Assembly (NCBI RefSeq): GCF_049243985.1
Contig: NC_135373.1
Span: 98,513,213 to 98,577,212, forward strand
From: Paroedura picta
Lineage: Eukaryota > Chordata > Lepidosauria > Squamata > Gekkonidae
Direction of reading: 5' to 3'
Length of the DNA stretch: 64,000 bases
The notes beneath the pieces are model-generated. The model searched no databases. It was not told where the DNA came from and was given only the letters and a program-made list of their open reading frames with translations. The translations under genes and the position numbers were made by a program. This document shows, one piece after another, positions 55,702-64,000 of the stretch (positions within the stretch are counted from its first letter, which is position 1; each line of letters starts with the position of its first letter).

Positions 55702-58700
55702 ATGGACTCCCCTCCGATGCTGTACCCGGTGAAGCTCTACGTTTACGACCTGTCCAAGGGCATGGCTCGGCGCCTCAGCCCTATCATGCTCGGTAAGGGC
55801 TGCGGGGAGAGGAAGGACGGGCACCCACCCGCCCGCTGCCGCCACCTCCGCTTCTGCCGTCTCTCCCTGGTGCCTCGGACACACGCTGGGGCCGGGGGCC
55901 TCAGCCTTTGCCCCGGCGGGGAGGAAAAGAGATGGGAGCGTCACCCTGCCCATCGGGGGGGGGGGGCATGCCTGACCTTCGAGGGCTGATGTCCCAAAGT
56001 CCTTTCTCACCTCTTCTTTCTCCCTGCCTCGTCCCTGTCCAAAAATGGGGGGAGGGGCTGGGTAATATGCCCATCCCCATCCCCTCCACCTAGCTTAGCA
56101 AGGATTGGTTTGGCAGGCATGGTGCCCATGGGGTGGATGGAGGGAGTTTAAAAGGGGAAAACTTGGTAGCGGTGTGCCTGTCATGATGATCGAGGCATAC
56201 CTGTGCCTATCCAGATGCCCTGGGGCCTGTTAATTCAGAAGCATCTCACTTTCTTTTGTATGTGTATGTGAATGTGTGGTAATGGAAGACAAATATCAGT
56301 TCTGCCGTCAAACAGAGCTCACTATCATATATTGTTATTTTCCCCTGAACAGAAAAGGAATAAGTATTTAAATGACTAGTAGGCCTTTAAGTAAGGTGTT
56401 AATCAGTATTTTAGAGATGCAAATATGTCCCTTCATCATGGTAAAAGGTAGCTGAACTAGCAAGGTAAGAGTATATGAGAAGGTCATCTCTGATTTATAA
56501 CACTGAGCTTGAATAACAACTTGAGATCATGGGTTGCAAATCCTGTTTTCAAAACTGCCTTCAGTATAGCTGTGTTGTTAGGGGTTTAAGTTTGTCATTC
56601 CAGTGTCAAAGTCACTGGAATGAAACACCTCTGCACTTAAACTCTGTTGAGTATAATGGCAGCAAAATCTGGCAGTATAATGGCAGATTTAATCTATGGT
56701 AGCAAAAAAAGCAAGGCATCAAAACTCTTTTTCCCCTTGTATATATCTGCCATGAATGCTAGTTGCTTAGTCATGTCAGCCTTTAACTTAGTCATGTGAA
56801 CTTTAACTACTCTTCTCCCCTCCTCCCAGGATGATTGGTGGTATTTAAATAAAATAAACATTTATTTTTCTATCAGCCCTTCCAATACAGTTCAGGGTGG
56901 GTGACAACATAATTGAAACAATAAGGTTAAAATATGAAAATTCTGTTATTTCTACCCAGCTAATTACATAGTAGACAGGTGATGTTCTAGAGTTCATTGA
57001 GTTCATAGAGTTTGTTTCCTCATCTCCAATGACAGCACTTTTTGATGGTTATATCAGGCCTTGACCATAATTTAAGTTTATGTTGTTAGACTGGAAGAAG
57101 AGGGCTTGCTGTTAGGGAGATGGTCTTGTATCTGACAATCCACTTTCACTTGAAAGGAACTGCCTTCCCAGAGCCGGTCCTCATCGGCATTGCTGATACT
57201 AGTTATGAAGCAATCTATTCAGTCAGTCTTAACATACATACAGTGCAAGTGTATATGATGGATTTTAATCTGATTATTTCTTGCCTGCTGAAATAATGAT
57301 AGAGAACTTCATCTGATAAGATCTGGGGTCTTCTGTCTGATAGGTACAACTATGTGGGGAGTGTCTCAAAACATTAGTACTATGCATGCTTTCTCACCTT
57401 GGAATAAGCCCTGTTGAACTCTGTGTGATTTACTTCTGAGTAAAGATTAATAAGTGAGGGCTGTCAATAAAGTAGAATGCTGCCTTCATAGTGAACTAAT
57501 TTTCTTCAGATGTCTAGTAAAATGGTCAGTACAGTATCTGTGTGGTTTAAGACATTGTGGATATTGGAGACAGGAAAATGAAAAGCCACCTCTTCAACAA
57601 TGTTCCCTTATAACATCAAGTAAATGTATGCTTACAAAACAGAAGAACATAGAGACTGAAATGGGAACAACTGTTGGCTACTTGATACACCAGAGATCTG
57701 ACCCAACCGAGATTGCCTGGGCTTTCCAGGTCATGCATGGTTTGAAGCATTTATCTGACATTAACCATTTAATATTAAAATTTTGTGGTGGATGATAGAA
57801 TTTAAAAACCAACATAAGATCTCATTCATCTTCAGGAAATAGTGTGTTATAATTTGTGCTATCAGATCATATAGAAAGGCTTTAACATAATGCTGAAATA
57901 ATTGCAGTTTTGCCAGGGACGTAAGAATTCTAGAGTCACAAAGACCTCTCTCCCCAAGCCCTTACTGTCTAAACACGGTTTTGCTAGTTGGGCAACTTTA
58001 GCAGTTGTAATGGGAGCATAGGAGTGCTGACAGACTGTCAGGTCCTTTGTGTGCATGCTAAACTTTTTTCAACTACATTTTAACCTTTCAGCAAAATTTC
58101 CACAGGCCCATTTTCAATGGCAGTTCCCTTACACACTGTCCATATATAATAGAGAGGGGAGATGTGTATATTGCTACTGTAGTTTTATTCTTTTCAATGA
58201 CTAGATGTGTAACCAATACAGGACAAGGGAGTTCACTGTTTCCAGTAAATTTTGACACAAAAGGTGCCCCTAGTAATTTATCTGCATTCCACACAAAACT
58301 TTCAGTAACAGCAAGAAAAAAGTTATCTAGAAAAGTATTATATTTTCTCCAGAGAAAAATTCTTGCATGCTGGGGAAATGCAATTTATCTGCAATAAAGT
58401 ACAACTTTTAAGGAAATTGTGTGGAGAATGCCTGCCCCCCCCCCACACAGAGTATGTTTATTGCCCCCCTCCCCAATCCCTACCAAAATTGTGTCCAAAA
58501 GCCTGTTATATATTATGTCTCTAAGCTTTTTGGGTTTTAGATACTACTAGTGAAAAGTGAAATGTTAAGAAGAGTTGGTTCTTATATGCCGCTTTTCTCT
58601 ACCTGAAGGAAGCTTACAGTCGCCTTCCAATTCCTCTCCCCACGACAGACACCCTGTGAGGTGGGTGAGGCTGAGAGAGCCCTGATATCACTGCTTGGTC

Positions 58701-61700
58701 AGAATAGTTTTATCAGTGCCGTGGTGAGCCCAAGGTCACCCAGCTGGTTGCATGTGGGGGAGCGCAGAATTGAACCGGCTCGCCAAATTAGAAGTCCACA
58801 CTCCTAACCACTACACCAAACTGGTTCTCTGCTTTCCACTCCCACCTACCCACAAATCTCTGGGGAAGGCAAGAAACAAGAAAAGGCTTGCATGTAGTGT
58901 GTAAGCAAAAGCTTAGCTTTAAAAACTATTCAGTGTGTGGGAGGTGCTTATATTGTGTGGCTGCTGTGTGAAGTGACTATTGTGACACACTCATTGGTCA
59001 CAGTGACAGGGCAAACTTCAGGATCAGAAATGAGAATGCAGCAGAGAGGGGTGGGAGAACGCAGCAGAGGGGGAAGTCCAAAGAGTTGGGTGGGGGAACG
59101 TGTTACATAGCTCTCTCTGCAAAGGAAAGTGATATTTGAAATTAAATTATTTCAGCTTTCAGGTCATTATTCAGGAGTCTGGTAGTTATAACCAATGATT
59201 TTATAGATCCATTGTACTTTCATGACATTACTTGTTTTCAGGGTGTTCTATGGTCTTAAAGAAAAATCATAATTATTTTTTGTATCTCAAAAGTTTACTA
59301 ACATAGGTGACTGAATATTTTTATTCAGGATGGCAACTACTCTTGCCATTCTCAGACATAACTACATAACTTCAAATGAAGATTCTTTGCTAACTAGTAG
59401 GCAGCTACAGACTCTAGAAATGTATTACGTGTATGTGCAAATACTGTACATTTCTGGTTTGTGTTCAGTTGTATTGGGCTTTATCCTACTACCCTGTGCA
59501 ACAAAGTATAGTGTGTTCTGTCGATGCATACTGACACATTTTGACAGTACAACTCTTGTGTAAGTAGAATGCGTTTAGTGCCCATAGAACACAGTCATCT
59601 AAGTCAGGGGTAGTCAACCTGTGGTCCTCCAGATGTCTGTGGACTACAATTCCCATGAGCCCCTGCCAGCATTCGCTGGCAGGGGCTCATGGGAATTGTA
59701 GTCCATGGACATCTGGAGGACCACAGGTTGACTACCCCTGATCTAAGTAACACACAATTGTAGAATACAACCCATAATTTTTATTTGATACCACTGCTTT
59801 AAAGCTGGTGGACAGAAGCAGTGGTTTTAATGTCAATTTTAAAACCATATGCAGCACTAGAGAAGAGAAAATTTAAAATTATAAAGTTCCCGTATTTAAG
59901 ATAAACATTTGCACATTCATTTGGCTTTGATTTGGCTGATATGCATTTTTACTGTTTCCTCATCCTAACAACTTGCTGTTAAACATTAAATAAAACAGAT
60001 TTTCAGGATTTTAGAAGACTTTCAGTGAAGCCACAGTTTGTGTCAAAGTCTCAACCTAAACTTAGATCAGCAAATTTTCATGTAAAGCTGTCAATGTTAC
60101 AGCTTTATATAATAGTTACAGCTATCAAAACTATTCTTCCACACCCTGCCCATTTTTGGTCTTCACCACTCTAGATCTACTTGTAACGCTAATGTCACAG
60201 ATTGTGACTTTAGAAGAACATTTGTCGCACATCACTTTCAACAATTGTTTTGCATTTTACTTTTAACTTCTTGCATAAGGGTCTGAATCTAGTTGTTCAA
60301 ACATGAAAATTTTCTATTTTTAGTTAAGTAACATTTGGTTTAAGTAACATTGGTTTAATATTCTTTTGGTTAACCGAACCTAACATTCAAGCTGCCTCCT
60401 TCTACCCCATAAATCTTAGTCAATTAATACTTTCAGATTGTGCATGAAACTTTTCAAAGGATACAAATTACCAGGGGTGCTTATGTTTATGTGGTACATT
60501 GCTTTCTATGTTTGTTATAAAATCACAGTGCATTTTGTCCTAATGTTCTTTTCTCTGACAGAGGGATTAACACAGATGTTAGAGGAAACATCTGAGTATG
60601 ATATATGCATCATAAAGCAAAGGGTCACATGTACCAAAAGCAAAATAGTAGCCATTTTCTGAACCAGTTATTGTACTCTTTTGGATCAGATGGCAACTGC
60701 ATCTTGGGGCCAGAACAAGAATGATGTAGTATGTGGTCTCTGCCCCCATCTCAAGCAGGCCCCTTGATACACCAAGGAGCTCCACAATAAGAAATGGGAA
60801 CTGAGACTACTAGAGCAAGTCTGGAGGAAGACTTGTGATGAAGCTTCAAGAACATCTTATAGAATGTAGTTGAGAGCCTAGGAGATCGCGGTGAAGTTGA
60901 TAAAGTGCAAATTTTACTCAACTGCCATCGCGTCTGCTCACACCCAGTGCAATTATTTAGATCTCTTACCACCCTGGAGGAAGGACGCCGAAATAATAAC
61001 CAATTGGATAACAGCTATGAGGCATTTGCGAGTCATTTTGCAGACAAAATCTCAAAACTCTGCCCCAACCTCCTTCCAACTTTAGATAAGAAAGTGGGCT
61101 AGAGGCCCCTTGGCCATCTTTGGAGAGTACAATGAGGAACTTCAGATGACTGAAGTGGACAAGATGGTAAAGGCAGCAAAGCTAACCACATGCCCTTTAG
61201 ACCCATGTTCATTATGGCTGCTAAAAACAACTGATATAAGAATAGTGCCCCCCCTCCAGAAGATAATCAGTCTCTCGTTCAACAGGAGAATATCTGGAAG
61301 GGCTAAAAGAGGCAGTGGTTTGCCCAGTGCTCAAAAAACCATATCTGGACCCACGACAACCTATCAATTATCAGGCCCCTGACAGAACTTGAACAGTTCC
61401 AGAGGGCATGCAGAAGGGAGCTGCTCTGCCAGGCATTTGGTTGAGGTCAACATGAACAAATTATCTTCCATTGGCCCCTGAGCCTTTCCTCCCATGAAAC
61501 CCACAGTTGATGGGGCCCTCAGTATGATGTAATTGAACAATGGTGAGAACAGTAACATTTCTGTTCCACTGTTCTGTTGCTATCACTGTATTGTTACTGT
61601 TTACAATTACTAAGTTATCTGTACTGTTCCCTGTTCTATGTAAACCACCCTGAGCCTCATGAGAGGGCGGTATATAAATATAATAAAAGCAGCGATGGAG

Positions 61701-63965
61701 TGTTCAAATTCTGAACAGAGTAGTGGTGTGTGTAAGTTAATCCTTCTCCCTTCCCATATTCCATTTGTAGATTACTCAGAAATTTCTGTTGATAGAAAAT
61801 GCAGCAGCTTGATTATTGTCTGGAACGAGTTACTTAGCACATAGTGCTGTCTTCTTGAACCTGCTACACTGATCTCTCTTCCGTTTCTGGCTTTGATTCA
61901 AAATGCTGATTCTTACTGTTAAAGTCCTTCATCTGGGACTTATATTCCCAAAGGACCATCATTTCCAGTTGTTTTTCTTCCATTCCCCTCTTCAGATATG
62001 TGAGAGCTTCTTCTGCCTGGTCTTTCACAGCAGTGGCTCCTAGTTTATTAAATAGTCTTCCAGATCACTTCCAAATCACCATAAACAGAAACATATTTGC
62101 TTACAAGTAATAAATTACTAGCCTTCCCATACTTGCAGATTGGGTGATAATAGGCAGATTTTTGCTGTCTTGAAAAGAAAGAACCAACTCACTTGAAATT
62201 GTTGGGAATTTCTTTTTACATGCCGCAGGACAGGAGGAAAAAAGACATCCTGTTCCTTTAATAAAGGCATAATGTGTGGAGATATGCAGTTGAAGCTTTT
62301 CATGGCATGGAAATAAACAATTTCACTAGGTAAACAGCATCCCATTAAGCTATTACTAAAGAGGCAGGACATTTTTTTTCTCCAGGCAATGGGCTAGGCA
62401 TCCAGTTATTTCCTAGCATGCTCTAAGAGCAGGTTCAAGTAGTGTGTCTCCATGTCATTTTGTGACCTGTTAGCATAACCTTCAAGGCTAAGAGTGTGAC
62501 CCAGTGCCATTCCAGTCAATGCCTATAGCGCTAACTTCCCCAAAAGGGAAGAATTATACTGTTTTCTCTGCTTTTTTGAGCTGTCATTTGATACTGTTTT
62601 GTTTGTAATGCAACATGAATTAATAGCTGAGAGAGGTAACAGGTTGCAAGATACTCAGTAGATTTCTGTTTTCTCTCTTACATATACAGGGAAGCAGCTG
62701 GATGGCATCTGGTGAGTAACCAACATAAAAATGGATGCTCAATAGTGTTTGCTCTACTAGAAAAAGTGATTGCATGAATGTAACAGCCTAAACCTTAATT
62801 TAGATCATAAGCACTTTCCTATATTGGAAAATAGAGCCTCAGTTTCAGTAGTTCATTGTTTACAGGGCTGCCAAGAGATGCAATGTGTGGAAATGGGCAG
62901 TGGACACTTTTTATGGCATGGAGATAAATAACATCCCATTAAGCCTCTATTAAAGGGGAAGGACTTTTTACAGGCAGTTGGCAACCTTACACCCCAATCC
63001 AAAATATATGAGTGTTACACAGAAACAAAGATGTTCTTGATCAGTTTTTTGGCGATACTGAGTTTTAATTTTGCCCATTGAACATATTAATGTTCAAAGT
63101 TGGCAACTCAGTATTGCCCACTGTGGCTGGTGGCTGGCAGCAGCTCTTGAGGGTCTGGAGCAGAAAAAGGTTTTGCCTAGGAGCTACCACCTGAAATAGT
63201 TTCATAAATATCAGGGACTGCTGAAATGGAAATCATCTGCATTTTCAATGAGCCAAATTGGAAACATAGATTACTTTGGAAAGTTAAGGCTGCTGTGTTT
63301 GATTTGATTTTTAAAACTGCTTTGATTTGAGCAGTAATTCAAATGATTATTTAAAGCACGGAAAACTACAGGTGTCATTTGCTATCTTAGAAGAGGCAAA
63401 ATCTTCTTCATGGGAGACTTTGTCTCCTCAGACATGGAGTCTGTTGTGACATTATAAAATGATGCTTTTATTCAGAACTTATTTTATTTGTAATCATGTT
63501 TTGTATGCTTAATCAATAATTATATGAAACATAATCAATTGATTTGTTAAACCTTTAATGAGTAATTAACTAAGATTTCCTTAATTGATAAAAAGCCATA
63601 TAAAAATTCTACTTGCATGGAACAGGCCCTCTTATTTTCATGCAGTTGAGCTTGCATCAAAAATAGCCCCAGTACCTGAAAGGACAGAAGACACTGTCCG
63701 AAATTAGGTTTAAAATTGGGTTTGTTTCCCATTAACTTTGCTAATCTATTTGATTTAGTAATATTCTGGGTGGGAGGGTGTTATGATTTTTACTCATCCT
63801 AATTCATTTGTTTTCAACACACATTCTCCCTCATGATTCTGTTTAATGTATGTTTTCAACATGCTTTCTCCCTGTTCCCCTTTCTTTCTTCCCAGGCACA
63901 CTTCCATAATTGTCCACAGGGATGAATTCTTCTATGGAAGTGGTGGGATCTCCAGTTGCGCGCCT
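55702..63965 (+). CDS. DESI1: DESI1 desumoylating isopeptidase 1, first three exons (partial gene)
   Basis: DESI1 (PPPDE2) is a PPPDE-fold cysteine isopeptidase reported to remove SUMO from selected substrates; it works as a dimer with a His-Cys dyad. Exons seen are 55702-55792, 62690-62711 and 63896-63965, with phases 1, 0 and 0 after each and consensus splice sites. Together they encode 61 residues. These include [19 protein letters not shown] and [13 protein letters not shown], followed by [20 protein letters not shown]. The catalytic histidine is the one after GIW (residue 39 here, 38 in human by recollection); the catalytic cysteine lies in an exon beyond the right edge. The N-terminus MDSPPM is one residue longer than human. 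Exon 2 is only 22 nt long and follows an intron of 6.9 kb. Confidence 0.96.
58568..58830 (-). mobile_element. Sauria-type tRNA-derived SINE, near full length
   Basis: On the minus strand: CCAGTTTGGTGTAGTGGTTA, GGTTCAATTCTGCGCTCC, ACCAGCTGGGTGACCTTGGG, CAGCCTCACCCACCTCACAG, and the tail GCGGCATATAAGAACCAACT. It lies in DESI1 intron 1. Confidence 0.92.
59605..59740. mobile_element. Palindromic hAT-type MITE with 8-bp target-site duplication
   Basis: The whole 136-bp element is almost a perfect palindrome: CAGGGGTAGTCAACCTGTGG at the left and its reverse complement at the right, meeting at GCCAGCATTCGCTGGC. ATCTAAGT flanks both sides (59597-59604 and 59741-59748). The CAGGGG ends and 8-bp duplication fit hAT. 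Confidence 0.92.
60700..61688 (+). mobile_element. L2-like LINE with internal deletion
   Basis: The translated [14 protein letters not shown]-like linker region and [20 protein letters not shown] (start of reverse transcriptase) are joined near 61380 to the extreme 3' part ([18 protein letters not shown]) and the end CACCCTGAGCCTCATGAGAG with an ATAATAAAA tail. Most of the reverse transcriptase is missing. It lies in DESI1 intron 1. Confidence 0.75.
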
Positions 63966-64000
63966 GTAAGTTTGAAATATTTCTTTATTTTTCTAATTCT

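Noticed and set aside
54816-56010. Long open frames (186 and 195 codons) around the XRCC6/DESI1 promoter
   Set aside because: They overlap the bidirectional promoter and DESI1 exon 1, antisense or out of frame, and are proline/arginine-rich from GC content.
1-64000. Endogenous retrovirus or LTR element
   Set aside because: No paired long direct repeats, primer-binding site, or gag, protease or envelope-like sequence was recognised. All reverse-transcriptase sequence seen belongs to LINEs.

Overview
This is vertebrate nuclear DNA, most likely from a squamate reptile. It holds spliced genes with long introns, CpG-rich promoters, tRNA-derived SINEs of the Sauria type with BovB-like tails, 5S-rRNA-derived SINEs, L2-like and CR1 LINE fragments, hAT-like palindromes and an intact BovB LINE. 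No species can be named from the sequence alone.

Four host genes can be assembled exon by exon, with splice sites and reading phase agreeing at every junction. From left to right they are MEI1 (minus strand, about the first half of the gene, 16 exons at 1548-26909, continuing past the left edge), SNU13 (plus, complete, 28107-30742), XRCC6/Ku70 (minus, complete coding region in 12 exons, 32216-52291) and DESI1 (plus, first three exons, 55702-63965, continuing past the right edge). I recall the same set, order and relative orientation from human 22q13.2, so this looks like a conserved block. MEI1 and SNU13 are divergent and lie about 1.2 kb apart in CpG-rich DNA. SNU13 and XRCC6 end tail to tail less than 400 bp apart. 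XRCC6 and DESI1 start head to head from one CpG-rich promoter.

The genes have separate jobs: meiotic DNA break formation (MEI1), snoRNP and U4 snRNP assembly (SNU13), non-homologous end joining (XRCC6) and a desumoylating-type cysteine isopeptidase (DESI1). They are neighbours by ancestry and do not form an operon or pathway.

The introns are filled with mobile elements. The most notable is a BovB (RTE-clade) LINE at 47017-50237 with one uninterrupted 1009-codon ORF and a 13-bp target-site duplication. At least two SINE families in the window carry stretches that match its 5' and 3' ends. Four head-to-head palindromes (near 4.5, 5.7, 18.1 and 26.4 kb) belong to one repeat family, and the best copy carries a recognisable hammerhead-ribozyme core, which fits Penelope-like retroelements. 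Other items include a perfect palindromic hAT-type MITE with an 8-bp target-site duplication, an exact 190-bp tandem duplication in an XRCC6 intron, several terminal-inverted-repeat elements, and a G-rich minisatellite split by the BovB insertion.

Intronic stretches not listed separately (for example 2324-2860, 12773-13858, 16600-17060, 22000-23535, 24060-25480, 33600-34700, 34840-35655, 45400-45840, 51000-51640, 56100-58560 and 61700-62690) hold no further gene or recognisable element that I can support. No retroviral or LTR element, CRISPR array or functional RNA gene was recognised.
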